Source of the DNA: Papio anubis
Taxonomy: Eukaryota; Chordata; Mammalia; Primates; Cercopithecidae
Assembly: GCF_008728515.1 (NCBI RefSeq)
Contig: NC_044978.1
Coordinates: forward strand, 6,777,771-6,841,770
Direction of reading: 5' to 3'
DNA: 64,000 nt
Position 1 is the stretch's first letter, and every line of letters starts with the position of its first letter. Below are positions 1-11,562 of this stretch, in pieces. Both the position numbers and the translations under genes were made by a program. The notes beneath the pieces were generated by a model that was given only the letters and a program-made list of their open reading frames with translations, did no database searches and had not been told where the DNA came from.

Positions 1-200
1 GGAGAACCCAGGCTGAACCTTCCACATGTTGCTTAGTAATTTCCTATGCTAGATATCCAAGGTTACCACTCACGAGTTCTACCTTCCACAAAACACTAGA
101 ACATCATTGAGCCAAATTCTCTGCCACTTGGATTTTCTTTCCTTCAGTTTCCAATAGCATGTTCCTCACTGGTGTTTGAGACCTCACCAGAAGCATTAAT
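1..200 (-). mobile_element. MaLR (ERVL) internal region, left part
   Basis: Read on the minus strand, this matches the internal region next to the 5' LTR of MaLR elements (THE1/MST/MLT type). The same internal sequence resumes after the L1 and runs into an MLT1 LTR, so both pieces belong to one minus-strand element that starts outside the window. MaLR internal regions are gag-like relics and no frame survives here. The right edge CCAGAAGCATTAAT (187-200) is the left copy of the L1 target-site duplication. Confidence 0.65.
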
Positions 201-569
201 TTTTTTTTTCCATAGGTTATTGGGGTACAGGTGGTATTTGGTACATGAGTAAGTTCTTTAGTGGTAATGTTGAAATTTTGGTGCACTCATCACCTGAGCA
301 GTATACATTGCACCCTATTTATAGTCTTTTATCCCTCCCTCCCCTCACACCCTTCCCCCAAGTCTCCAAAGCCCATGTATCATTCTTATGCCTTTACATC
401 CTCATAGCTTAGCTCCCACATATCAGTAAGAACATAGAGTGTTTGGTTTTCCATTCCTGAGTTACTTCACTTTGAATAATAGTCTCCAATATCATCCAGG
501 TCATTGCAAATGCCTTTAATTCATTTTGTTTTATGGCTGAGTAGTATTCCATCATATGTATACCACAGG

Positions 570-860
570 TTTTTTTTTTTTTTGAGACACAGTCTTGCCC
601 TGTCGCCCGGGTTGGAGTGCAATGGCACGATCTTGGCTCACTGCAACCTCTGTCTCCTGGGTTCAAGTGATTCTCCTGCCTCAGCCTCCTGAATAGCTGG
701 GATTACAGGCACATGCCCAGCTAATTATTTTGTTTTTTAATCTTTAGTAGAGATGGGATTTCACCATGTTGGCCAGGCTTGTCTCGAACTGACCTCATGA
801 TCCACCCACCTCAGCCTCCCAAAGTGCTGGAATTACAGGCATGAGCCACTGCATCTGGCC
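570..860 (-). mobile_element. Alu in L1 ORF2 3' part
   Basis: Full dimeric Alu in antisense: T-run at the left, both arms present, 7SL-like 5' end at the right near GGCC. It splits the L1 sequence between 'taccacag' and 'tttctttatcc', which are contiguous in intact L1. A short duplicated ACCAG-like flank is visible. Divergence suggests AluS or AluJ age. Confidence 0.93.
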
Positions 861-3800
861 ACCAGTTTCTTTATCCGCTCGTTGATTGATGGGCATTTGG
901 GTTGGTTTCATGATTTTGCAATTGCAAATTGTGCTGCTATAAACATGCGTGTGTAAGTATCTTTTTCGTATAATGACTTCTTTTCCTCTGGATAGATATC
1001 CAGTAGTGGGATTGCTGGATCAAATGGTAGTTCTACTTTTAGTTCTTTCAGGAATCTTCTCAAAGTTTTCCACAGTGGCTGTACAAGTTTACATTCCCAC
1101 CAGCAGTGTAGAAGTATTCTCTGATCACCACATCCATGCCATCCATGACAACATCTACTTTTTAAAAATTTTTTGATTATGACCATTCTTGCAGGAGTAA
1201 GGTGGTATCGCATGTGGTTTTGATTTGCATTTCCCTGATCATTAGTGATGTTGAGCATTTTTTCATGTTTGTAGTCCATTTGTGTATCTTCTTTTGAGAA
1301 TTGTCTATTCATGTCCATAACCCACTTTTTGATGGGATTGTTTTTTTCTTACTGATTTGTTTGAGTTCATTGTAGACTCTAGGTATTAGTTTTTTGCCAG
1401 ATGTATGGATTGTGAAGATTTTATCTCACTTAGTGGGTTGTCTGTTTAGTCTGCTGACTGTTTCTTTTGCTGTGCAAAAGCTCTTTAGTTTAATTAGGTC
1501 CCAGCAATTTATCTTTGTTTTTATTGCATTTGCTTTTGGGTTTTTGGTCATGAAATCCTTGCCTAAGTCAATGTCTAGAAGGGTTTTTCCAATGTTATCT
1601 TCTAGAGTTTTTATTGTTCCAGGTCTTAGGTTTAAGTCCTTTATCTTGAGTTGATTTTTGTATAAGGTGAGAGATGAGGATCCAGTTTCATTCTCCTATA
1701 GGTGGCTAGCAAATTATCCCAGCATCATTTGTTGAAAAGGATGTCCTTTCTCCACTTTATATTTGTGTTTGCTTTGTTGAAGATCAGTTGGCTGTAAGTA
1801 TTTGGGTTTATTTCTGGGTTTTCTATTCTGTTCCATTGGTCTGTGTGCCTATTTTTATACCAGTACCATGCTGTTTTGGTGACTATGGCCTTATAGTATA
1901 GTTTGAAATCAGGTAGTGTGATGCTTCCAGATTTGTTCTTTTTGCTTAGTCTTGCTTTGGCTATGGGAAGTCTTTTTTGGTTCCATGTGAATTTTAGAAT
2001 TGTTCTTTATAATTCTGTGAAGAATGATGTTGGTATTTTGATGGGGATTGCATTCAATTTGTAGATTGCTTTTGGCAGTATGGTTATTTTCACAATATTG
2101 ATTCTTACCCATCCATGAACATGGGATGTGTTTCCATTTGCTTGTGTCATCTATGATTTCTTTCAGCAGTGTTTTGTAGTTTTCTTTGTAGAGATCTTTC
2201 GACTCCTTGGTTAGGTATATTCCTAAGTATTTTATTTTTTTGCAGCTATTGTAAAAGAGGTTGAGTTTGTGATTCTCCACTTGGTCGCTGGTGGTATATA
2301 GAAGAGCTACTGATTTGTGTACATTCATCTTTATCTGGAAACTTTGCTGAATTCTTTTATCAGTTCTAGGAGCTTTCTGGAGAAGTCTTTAGAGTTTTCA
2401 AGGTAAATGATCATATCATCAGCTAACAGTGACAGTTTGACTTCCTGTTAACAGATTTGGATGCCGTTTATTTCTTTCTCTTGTCTGACTGCTCTGGTTA
2501 GGACTTTCAGTACTAGATTGAAGAGGAGTGGTGAGAGTGAGCATCCTTGTCTTGTTCCAGTTCTCAGAGGGAATGCTTTCAACTTTTGCCCATTCAGTAT
2601 TATGTTGACTGTGGGTTTGTCATAGATGGCTTTTATTACGTTGAGGTATGTCCCTTGTATGCCAATTTTGTTAAGAGTTTTAGTCATAAAGGGATGCTGG
2701 ATTTTGTTGAATGCTTTTTCTGCATCTGTGGAGATGATCATGTGATTTTTGTTTTTAATTCCATTTACATGGTATCAAAAATTTATTGACTTGTGTATGT
2801 TAAACCATTCTTGCATCCCTGGTAGGAAACCCACTTGATCATGGTGGATTATCTTTTTGATATGTTGTTGGATTTGCTTAGCTAGTATTTTGTTAAGGAT
2901 TTTAACATCTATGTTCATCAGGGATATTGGTTTGTAGTTTTCTTTTTTGATTATGTCCTTTCCTGGTTTTGGTATTAGGGTGATGCTTGTTTCATAGAAT
3001 GAATTAGGGAGGGTTTCTCTACCTTGCGGAATAATGTCAAAAGGATTGATACCAATTCCTCTTTGAATGTCCAATAGAATTCTGCTGTGAATCCATCTGG
3101 TCCTGGACTTTTTCTTGTTGGTAATTTTTTGATTACCATTTCAGTCTCACTGCTTGCTATTGGTTTGTTTGGGGTATCTAATTCTACATGATATAAGCTA
3201 GGAGGGTTGTGTTTTTCCAGGAATTCATCCATCTCTTCTAGATTTTCTAGTTTATGTGCATAAAGGTGTTCACAGTAGCCTTGAATGACCTTTTGTATTT
3301 CAGTGGTAGCAGTTGTGACACCTCCTGTTTCATTTCTCAATGAGGTTATTTGGATTTTCTCCCTTCTTTTCTTGGTTAATCTTGCTAATGGTCTATCAAT
3401 TTTATTTATCTTTTCAAAGAACCAACTTCTTGTTTCATTTATCTTTTGTATTTGTTGTTGTTTCAATTTCATTCAGTTCTGCTCTGATTTTGGTTATTTT
3501 CTTTCTTCTGTTAGTTTTGGGTTTTGTTTGTTCTTGTTTCTCTAGTTCCTTGAGGTGTGACCTTAGAATGTCAGTTTGTGCTCTTTCAGTCTTTTTGATG
3601 TAGGTGTTTAGAACTATGAACTTTACTCTTAGCACTGTCTTTGATGTATCCCAGAGATTTCAATAGCTTGTATCATTATTGTTGTTCAGTTTGAAAATTT
3701 TTAAATTTTCCATATTGATTTTGTTTTTGACTCAATGCTCATTCAGGAGTGAGTTTTTAAATTTCCGTGTATTTACATGGTTTTGAAGGTTCCTTTTGGA

Positions 3801-4435
3801 GTTGATTTCCAGTTTTATTCCACTGTGGTCTGAGAGAGTGCTTGATATAATTTCAATTTTCTTAAATTTATTGAGACTCGTTTTGTGGCCTATTGTATGG
3901 TCCATCTTGGAGAAAGTTCCATGTGCTGTTGAACAGAATGCATATTCTGAGGTTGTTGGATGAAACATTTTGTATATATCTGTTAAGTCCATTTGTTCCA
4001 AGGTATAATTTAAATCCATTGTTTCTTTGTTGACTTTCCATCTTGATGACCTGTCTAGTGCTGTCAGTGGAGTATTGAAGTCCCCACTATTATTGTGTTG
4101 CTGTCTATCTCATTTCTTAGGTCTATTAGTAATTGTTTTATAAATTTGGGGATGCCAGTGTTAGGTGCATATATGTTTAGGGTTGTGATATTTTCCTGTT
4201 GGACAAGGCCTTTTACCATTATGTAATGCCCCTCTTTGTCTCTTTTAACTGCTGTTGCTTTAAAGTTTGTTTTGTCTGATGTAAGCGTAGCTACACTTGC
4301 TCACTTTTGGCATCCATTTGCATGAAATGCCTTTTTCCACCCCTTTAAGTTTATGTGAGTCCTCATGTGTTAGGTAAGTCTCCTGAAGGCAGCAGATGGT
4401 TGGTGAGTTCTTATCCATTCTACAGTTCTATATCT

Positions 4436-4727
4436 TTTTTTTTTTTTAGATGGAGTCTTGTTCTGTCACCCAGGATGGAATGCAGTGGCGTGATATCAGC
4501 TCACTGTAACCTTTACCTCCGGGGTTCAAGCGATTCTCCTGCCTCAGCCTCCTGAGTAGCTGGAATTACAGGCATGTGCCACCATGCCTGACTAATTTTT
4601 GTATTTTTAGTAGAAACAGAATTTCGCCATGTTGGCCTGGCAGATCTCAAACTCCTGACTTCAGGTGATCCGCCTGCCTTGTCCTCCCAAAGTGCTAGGA
4701 CTAAAAGCACGAGCCACTGTGCCCAGC
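4436..4727 (-). mobile_element. Alu in L1 ORF2 5' part
   Basis: Full-length antisense Alu inside the endonuclease region of the L1. It is flanked by the duplication CAGTTCTATATCT (4423-4435) and CAGTTCTGTATCT (4728-4740), one mismatch apart. This dates it after the L1 insertion. Confidence 0.94.
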
Positions 4728-4899
4728 CAGTTCTGTATCTTTTAAGTGGAGCATTTGGGCCATTTATATTCAATGAGATGTAAGGTACCATTGCATTCAT
4801 TGTGCTATTTATTGCCTGTGTACCTTGGGTTTTTGCTTTTCATTTTTGCTCTTTAAATTGTATTTTTGTTTCAAAGGTTCTGTGTGGTTTATGCTTTAA

Positions 4900-5807
4900 A
4901 GAGGTTCTGTTTTGATGTGTTTCCAGGATTTGTTTCAAGATTTAGAGGTCCTTTTAGCAATTCTTATAGTAGTGGCTTGGTAGTGGTGACTTCTCTCAGC
5001 ATGTTTGTCTGAAAAAGACTGTATCTTTCGTTCAGACATGATGCTTAATTTCACTGGATCCAAAATTCTTGAGTGATAATGGTTTTGTTTGAGGAGGCTG
5101 AAGATAAGGCCCCAATGACTTCTAGCTCTAGGGTTTCTGCTGAGAAGTCTGCTGTTAATCTGATAGGTTTTCCTTTGTGAGTTACCTGGTGCTTTTGTCT
5201 CACAGCTCTAAAGATTCTTTCCTTTGTCTTAACTTTAGATATCCTGATGACACTGTGCCTAGGTGATGAATTTTTTGCAATGAATTTCCCAGGTGTTCTT
5301 TGTGCTTCTTGTCTTTGGATGTCTAGGTCTCTAGTAAGACCAGGGAAGTTTCCCTCAATTATTCCCCCAAATATGTTTTCCAAACTTTTAGATTTCTCTT
5401 CTTCCTCAGGAACACCAATTATTCTTAGGTTTGGTTGTTTAATATAATCCCAGACTTCTTGGAGGCTTTGTTCATATTTTCCTATTCTTTTTTCTTTGTC
5501 TTTATTGGATTGGGTTAATTCAAAGACCTTGTCTTCGAGCTCTGAATTTCTTTCTTCTTGTTGTTTAGTTCTGTTCCTGAGACTTTCCAGAGCATTTTGC
5601 ATTTCTATAAGTGTGTCCAATGTTTCCCAAAATTTTGTTTTTTCTTTATGTTATCTATTTCCTTGAATATTTCTCCCTTCATTTATTGTATAATTTTTTG
5701 GATTTCCTTGCTTTGCGTTTTTCTGGTGCCTCCCTGATTACCTGAATAACTAACCTCCTGAATTCTTTTTCAGGTAAATTAGGGATTTCTTCTTGGTTTG
5801 GATCCAT
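4900..5807 (-). pseudogene. L1 ORF1 remnant (RNA-binding protein)
   Basis: Broken ORF1 of the L1. The start codon is at 5807 (MDPNQEEI). A 189-codon open piece at 5051-5620 holds the end of the coiled coil, the RRM entry (LQEVWDYIKQPNLRIIGVPE) and the C-terminal domain text (RLTADFSAETLE). Stops separate the start from this piece and cut the C-terminus. An intact ORF1p is about 338 residues and forms trimers that coat L1 RNA. This copy cannot make it. Confidence 0.88.
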
Positions 5808-5809
5808 TG

Positions 5810-7301
5810 CCGGTGAGTTAGTGTGATTTTGGGTTGGGGGGGTATTAATGAGCCTTGTTTTGTCATATTACCAGAGTTGGTTTTCTGGTTCCTTCTTATT
5901 TGGGTAGGCTCTGTCAGAGGGAAGGTCTAGGGCTGAAGGCTGTTGTTCAGATTCTTTTGTGCCACAGGGTTTTCCCTGATGTAGTACTTCCCCGCTTTTC
6001 CTATGGATGTGGCTTCCTGTGAGCCAAGCTGTAGTGATTGTTATCTCTGTTCTGGGTCTAGCCACCCAGCAAGAGAGTCCTGTGATGCGAATCATCTATG
6101 AGTCTCTCGGCTGTGCATACCAGCAGCTGTTCTGGTGGAGGTGGCAGGAGGGTGAAATGGACTCTGAGGGTTCTTAGTTTTGGTGGTTTAATGTTCTATC
6201 TTTGTGCTGATTGCCCTCCTGCCAGGAGGTGGCGCTTTCCAGAGAACATCAGCTGTGGTAGTATGGTGAGAAGCTGCCGGTGGGCAGGGCCATAGAACTC
6301 CCAAGAGTATATGCCCAGTATATGCTCTTTGTCTTCAGCTACCAGGGTGGGTAGGGAAGGCCCATCAGGTGGGGCCAGGGATAGGTGGGTCTGAGCTCAG
6401 ACTCTCACTGGGTGGGTCTTGCTGCAGCTGCTGTGGGAGTTGGGGATGAGGTTCCCAGGTGTTCCCAGGTATGTGGAGTTGCGTACCTAGGAGGATTATG
6501 GCTGCCTCTACTGAGTCATGCAGGTTGTCAGGGAAGTGGGGGGAAAGCTGGCAGTCACAGGCCTCACCCAGCTCCCACGCAATCCAAAGGGCTGGTCTCA
6601 CTTCCACTATCCCCCGCTAAGAGCCCTGAGTCTGTTTCCAGGCAGTGGGTGAGCAGGGGTTGAGAACTTGCCCCAGGCTACCTGCCTCCCAGCTGCGAAA
6701 TAAAGGAGTTTTGGTTCTTCCCCGGCCTGTGGAGTCTGCACACCGGATTTGCACCCTCCCCCAAGTTCTGGTCAGGGGGCTTCTCACCCAGTTCAAATTG
6801 TTACAAAGTTCAGCTGGAGACTTCCTTCTTCCTGCGTCATTTTCCCCTGTGCCTCTGGCCGCCCTCCCAAAGGATCCCTGTGGTGCCAGGCAGAAATGGC
6901 CTTCTTGGGGACCCAGCGAACTCCCAGGGCCTTTCCCGCTGCTTCCTCTACCCCTGTATTTTGCTCAGCTCTAAATTGACTCAGCCTCCAGGTAAGGTCA
7001 GAAACTTCTCCTGAAAACTAGACCTTCTGTTACCCCAGTGGGGGTGTGTGTTTGGGGTGGAGGGTCTCCCTTTTTATCACTTCACAGTTTGGACATTCAC
7101 AGTATTTGGGGTGTCTTCCGGTCCTGCAGGAGCAGCCTGCTTCCTTCAGAGGGTCTGTGGGTCCTCTGGGGACTGCTGGTTTGTTCTTGCAGTTGTTCTG
7201 GAGCTAAAATTGATAATGCGAGTCTCCGTAGGCTGCTTTCTGTCCGAGTTGGAGCTGCAATCTAGTCCTGCCTGCCATCCGCCATGATGATCTCTTTCTG
7301 G
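5810..7301 (-). promoter_or_regulatory. L1 5'UTR (relic internal promoter)
   Basis: About 1.5 kb of GC-richer sequence upstream of ORF1 on the minus strand, matching the primate L1 5'UTR up to its start. In active L1s this region carries the sense promoter and an antisense promoter. Here most CpGs have decayed. The stop-poor stretches at 6365-7290 reflect base composition, not genes. Confidence 0.8.
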
Positions 7302-7611
7302 CCAGAGGCATATTTAATGTCCTATTTCTATTAACGTTCTATTCATGATGATATATATTCTCTAAGATGATAAAAGCTTTCACTTTCTCTACAGCTATCC
7401 TCTCCTCTTGTTGAGCTCTCACCAGAATCACTGTAACGTCCATATTTCCACTAAAGTCTTTTCATGGCAATTTAGGCTTTTTCTAGCATGCACCTCAAAG
7501 CTGGTTCAGCCTCTACCCATTATCCATTTCCAAAGTCTCTTCCACATTTTTAGGTGTTTGTTGCAGTAGCACTCCATCTCTTGGTACTGAAATATGTATT
7601 ATCATTATTAT
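7302..7611 (-). mobile_element. MaLR internal region, right part
   Basis: Continuation of the MaLR internal region after the L1, ending with the motif 'cttggtactga' that lies just inside the 5' LTR of these elements, then a short (ATT)n at about 7598-7614. It proves the L1 inserted into an older MaLR element. Confidence 0.7.
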
Positions 7612-8184
7612 TATCAGCTTGGGCTGCCATAACAGAACACTACAGACTGGATGGTTTAAATAACAGAAATTTATTTTCTCACAGTTCTGGCGACTAGAAG
7701 TTCAAGATCAAGGTGCCAGAAAATTTGGTTTCTGGGGAGGGCTCTCTTGGCTTGCAGAGTGCTGCCGTCTCACTGTGTCCTTCTAGGGCCTTTCTTCTAT
7801 GCATGTGTAGAGAAAGAGAGAGAGCTCTGGCGTCTCTTCCTCTTCTTGTAAGATCACTAGTGCTATTGGTTTAGAGCCTCAATAGTTTTTTTTTTTTTTT
7901 TTTTTTTTTTTTTCCGAGGCAGAGTCTGGCTCTGTCACCCAGGCTGGAGTGCAATGATGCGATCTCGGCTCACTGCAACCTCCGCCTCCCAGGTTCAAGC
8001 GATTCTCCTGCCTCAGCCTCCCGAGTAGCTGAGATTACAGGCATGCATCACCATGCCTGGTTAATTTTTGTATAAGGCTTCAATCTTATGACCTAATTTA
8101 ATTATTTCCTCAATGGCTGTATCTCCAAATACAATAGCACTGGGGATGAGGGCTTTAACATCTGGATTTTGGGAGGACACAATT
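7612..8184 (-). mobile_element. MLT1-type LTR (MaLR), split by an Alu
   Basis: Antisense MLT1 LTR: 'cttgggctgccataacaga' at the left (LTR 3' end), 'aacagaaatttatt', then 'ctccaaatacaatagc' and 'gaggacacaattt' at the right (LTR 5' end). It is the 5' LTR of the MaLR element whose internal region lies to the left. A 5'-truncated Alu splits it at 7886-8073. Confidence 0.85.
7886..8073 (-). mobile_element. 5'-truncated Alu
   Basis: T-run of 28 bases followed by one Alu arm in antisense, ending at 'ttaatttttgtat', so only the 3' part of Alu was inserted. The flanks AGAGCCTCAAT and AAGGCTTCAAT look like a decayed target-site duplication. Confidence 0.9.
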
Positions 8185-8382
8185 TGGCCCAGTTTTCTGT
8201 CCTTTTTCATTTTTACTTTTGGCAATTTAACTATATGTTTATCAACTTTGCTGATATTTTCAAAGAACCAGCTTTGGGATTTATTAACTTTCTCTATTGG
8301 ATGTCAATTTCTATTTCATCGATTTATACTTTTATCTTTATTATTTCCTTTCCTCAACTTACTTTCATTTAATTTGCCTTTA

Positions 8383-8953
8383 CAGTGGTTCCCCCCACTT
8401 ATCCACAGTTTATTTTCCACAGTTTCAGTTATCCATGGTCAACTGCGGTCTAAAATATTAAAGGGAAAATTCCAGAAATAAACAATTCACGTGTTTTACA
8501 TTGTGTGCCATTCTGAGTAGCATGATGGAACCTCCCTCTGTCCTGCTCTGTCCTGCCCAGCATATGAATCATCCCTTTATTCAGTGTATCTCAGCTTTAT
8601 ATGCTGCCTGCCTGTGAATCACTTGGTAGCTGTCTCAGTTATCAGATTGGCAAATCGTAAGAAGATGGCTGAGTGTAGTACAATGCCATGTTTTGAGAAA
8701 GAGAGAGACCACATTCACATAACTTGTATGACAGTACATTCCTATAATTGTTCTATTTTATTATTAGTTATTGCTGTTAATCTCTGACTGTGCCTAATTT
8801 ATAAATTAAACTTTCTCATAGGTTTATATATATAGGTGAAAACATAGTATGCATAGGGTTTGGTATTATCCATGGTTTCAGGCATCCACTGCGGAAGTGG
8901 CAGGGTGGGGGTTGGTCATAAAATGTATCCTTTGTGGAGAAGAGGGGCCACTA
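8383..8953. mobile_element. Tigger-type DNA transposon (non-autonomous)
   Basis: A Tc1/mariner-Tigger relic moved by cut-and-paste. It begins CAGTGGTTCCCCCC after a TA dinucleotide and ends in the inverted terminal sequence GGGGCCACTA before TA. Internal text matches the Tigger family termini joined around a deleted transposase, so no transposase frame is present. It interrupts the L1M. Confidence 0.8.
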
Positions 8954-9280
8954 TATATCTAGCTTCTTATTGACTGACTTTTCTCCCTTGCATGTCTAGT
9001 AACTTTTTCTTGGATGCTGAAAATTTTGAATAGTACATTGTTCATGTCTTGGTTTTGCTAAATTTCTTTAAGATGTGTTGACATTTTTTTTGGTAGGTAG
9101 TTAAGAAACTTGCAGTTCAGCTTCACCTTTTGGTGAAGAACCTTTTGGGGCTTGTCTCAGGCTTTTGCTGGGGTAGATCAACAATAGTCCTGGCTCTAGG
9201 CCTAGTTTAGCTCCGGATCTAAAGCATCGTCTTGCTAATGCCCTAGATGTTAGTGAGGTTTTTCCACACTGGTTGGCATG

Positions 9281-9559
9281 GGGTTTTTGCTCTGTCGTCC
9301 AGGCTGGGGTGCAGTGGTGCAATGCAATCTTGGCTCACTGCAACCTTGGCTTCGGGGCTCAAGCAATCCTCTCCGCTTTGCTTCCCAAGTAGCTGGGACT
9401 ACATGTGCATGCCACCACACCTGACAAAGTTTTATATTTTTAGTAGAGATGGGGTTTCACCATGTTGTCCAGACTGGTCTTGAACTCTTGGGTTCAAGTG
9501 ATCCACAAACCTTGGCCTCCAAAAGTGCTGGGATTATAGGTATGAGCCACTGTGCCTGG
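9281..9559 (-). mobile_element. Alu in L1M
   Basis: Antisense Alu with little or no remaining T-tail, flanked by TGGCATG on both sides (9274-9280 and 9560-9567). Divergence is moderate, AluS or AluJ. Confidence 0.9.
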
Positions 9560-10039
9560 CTGGCATGTTCTCCCAGCCCAATGTGAGCTCTGAGAATTGT
9601 TTGGCTTACAGCTTCTTAGGAGACCCTTCTGGGCCCATCCATGGATATATTAATATTCAGCAATAGAATCAAGGGAATCCCTCTGTTGATTTCTACATCT
9701 CTTTATCTGTACAGATCCTACCCCTCAGTATTCTGCCTGGCAAATTCCTGCTACTTGAGGCCCCCTTATCTCACTTAATGAAATCCCCATATATTGCTTG
9801 GATTCTCTCTCCCTGCAGCACAGTCCAAAAAATACCACCAAGCAGACAGCTGAGGGAGGACTTACCCTGTTTTTTCCCCTTTTTATTACATATCAAAGTC
9901 CTGTGAAAAATCTCTTGTCCAGTGTCTAAGTCTGATAGAAAATTTGAATGTGATATGAAGCGTGTTAGACCTCTGTTCAGTTTTCCAGTTGTTGACAGTA
10001 GGAGGGCAAAGCCAGCACTAATTACTCCAATAGAGTTAA

Positions 10040-10735
10040 AAATGGCAGCGTTGCAATAGCCTTTTAACTCATATCTCTGATTCTATCCTTGTAACTCTCC
10101 AATCTATTTTTTCACGTATCTTCCAGGGTAATCTTTTGAAAACAGAAGTCAGATTGGGCCGCTTCTTTGTTGAAGATTCTCAGCGGGTTTCCCACCTCTC
10201 TCAGAGTAAAGCCCTAAATCCCTACCATTGTCTAAGTCCCGCCATTGCCTGGTTCCGGGTTCCCTTCTTCATTCGTTACCATCTTCATTGCCTCTTCCTT
10301 CCCCGAATCACGCTGCGTCGGCCATTTTCATTTCCTTCTTGTTCCTTGAACACCCCGGCACACGCCTGCCTTCCAGTCTTTGCACTTGCTCTCCCCAGTG
10401 CTTGGTTCTCTCTGCCTGAATCTGCCGGACTCAGCTGCTCTTCTCCAGCTCTCTTCTCAGACGTCAGCGCATCGCAGAGCCTTCTCTGACCAGTCCATTG
10501 TAAACCACCTCAGCCCCTGCACTTCATGTTCTGTTCCGTCCCCTGCTTTATTTTTCTTCATAGCATTTCCAGCCACCCAGTATATTACATGTTTGTTTAC
10601 TCTCTTGATTCCCCCAGCTAGAATATAAGCTCTGTGTGAGCAAAGACCTTTTTTGTTCACTGCTGTATCTTGAGTGACTAGAACAGAGTGCCTAGCTCTG
10701 CAAATATTTTTTGAGTAGTGCTTAAATGAGTCGGG
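10040..10735 (+). mobile_element. L2 LINE 3' part
   Basis: Sense L2: 'cagattgggccgcttctttg', 'agtctttgcacttgctct', 'gaatataagctctgtg', 'agcaaagacc', ending at the tail text near 'gcaaatattttttgag'. L2 was mobile before the eutherian radiation. The copy is long for an L2 but has no coding potential. Confidence 0.8.
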
Positions 10736-10883
10736 AGCAATAGTAGAAATTCTGTTTTCAACTCAGATCCTGAATCTGAGGCGACTAAACTCCCACAACG
10801 GGATTTCAACTGCCTTCCTATCACTGTAACTTGCAGAGTGAAGCTGATTATTTCAAAGTCATTGACAGAATGAAAGTTTTGGC

Positions 10884-10974
10884 AGGGAGGGAGGAAGTTA
10901 GGCAAGGAAAGAGAGAGGGAGAGAGAAAGAGAAAGAGAGAGAGACAGAGACAGACAGAGAGACTGAGTTGCCAA
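10884..10974. repeat. GA-rich simple repeat
   Basis: Purine-rich tract of GAGA, GAAA and GACA units. The Leu-Ser frame on the opposite strand is only a translation of the repeat. Confidence 0.9.
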
Positions 10975-11107
10975 GCCAAACAAACAGAAAACACTGAAAC
11001 CATTCCAGGACTTTCAGTGTAGAGGAACTAGAAGTTGATGATAGGACTTGACAGAGCCTTCTTCAAAGTTGTACATATTGATGCTCAAGTTAGTAATAAA
11101 TGTACGA

Positions 11108-11400
11108 TTTTTTTTTTTTAAGACAAAGTCTTGCTCTGTCACCCAGGCCAGAGTGCAATGGCAAGATCTTGGCTCACTGCAACCTCCGCCTCCCAGATTC
11201 AAGAGATTCTACTACCTCAACCTCCTAAGCAGCTGGGACTACAGGCACGTGCCACCACGGCCGGCTAATTTTTTGTATTTTTAGTAGAGATGCGGTTTCA
11301 CTGTGTTATCCAGGATGGTCTTGATCTCCTGACCTCTTGATCCACCCACCTTGGCGTCCCAAAGTGCTGGGATTACAGGCATGAGCCACTGCGCCCGGCT
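11108..11400 (-). mobile_element. Alu, full length
   Basis: Antisense Alu with a T-run at 11108 and an intact 'gcgcccggct' 5' end. Diverged AluS-like. Confidence 0.93.
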
Positions 11401-11407
11401 ACAATCT

Positions 11408-11562
11408 TCTTTTTTAAGACACTGCCTTGCTCTGTTGCTCAGGCTGGAGTGCAGTGGCACGATCATGCTTCACTGCAGCCTTGAACTCCTGGGCTCAGGC
11501 AATCCTCCTGCCTCAGCCTCCCAAAGTGCTGAGATTACAGGTGTCAAACACCAAGCTCAGCC
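11408..11562 (-). mobile_element. Alu monomer (FRAM/FLAM-like)
   Basis: A single antisense Alu-type arm directly beside the full Alu, with AluJ-type text 'cttgaactcctgggctcag'. It is either a free Alu monomer or a truncated AluJ. The next Alu inserted against it. Confidence 0.75.

Larger units (their letters stand above)
409..4800 (-). pseudogene. L1 ORF2 remnant (endonuclease / reverse transcriptase)
   Basis: Broken ORF2 of the L1 above. The N-terminal endonuclease start is recognisable near 4800 (LNINGPNAPLKR). Reverse transcriptase text is readable around 2450-3470, including KSPGPDGFTAEFY and RTGTRQGCSLSPLLFN. The catalytic FADD box near 2400-2425 reads LADDMI, a Phe to Leu change that keeps both aspartates. 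The C-terminal end MEYYSAIK...TWMILETI lies near 410-560. One Alu interrupts the endonuclease part and another the C-terminus, and several frameshifts and stops separate the readable pieces. No function is expected. Confidence 0.88.
201..7301 (-). mobile_element. Full-length L1 (older L1PA / L1PB type), inactive
   Basis: A LINE-1 that copied itself by target-primed reverse transcription. The minus-strand 3' end lies left (oligo-T at 201) and the 5'UTR start lies right, ending in the 'catggcggatggcaggcagg' type 5' terminus. Removing the two Alus leaves about 6.5 kb, the normal full length. The target-site duplication is CCAGAAGCATTAAT (187-200) against CCAGAGGCATATTTAAT (7302-7318), with decay. 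The 3'UTR text fits older L1PA or L1PB rather than the youngest subfamilies. Many stops and frameshifts and both Alu insertions make it dead. It sits inside a MaLR element. Confidence 0.9.
8185..10035 (-). mobile_element. L1M fragment, split by Tigger and Alu
   Basis: Antisense ancient L1: RT-region text at 8185-8382 ('ttcaaagaaccagcttt'), then 5'UTR-like text after the Tigger element and after the Alu ('ccagttgttgacagtagg' near 9985). The subfamily is not resolved. Confidence 0.65.

Noticed and set aside
2448..3472. Readable reverse transcriptase pieces on the minus strand considered as a live gene
   Set aside because: They are parts of one broken L1 ORF2 with frameshifts, stops and Alu insertions.
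5810..7300. GC-richer, stop-poor stretch considered as a gene or CpG island
   Set aside because: It is the L1 5'UTR.
10678..10983. Minus-strand frame with a long Leu-Ser alternation
   Set aside because: Produced by the GA-rich simple repeat.
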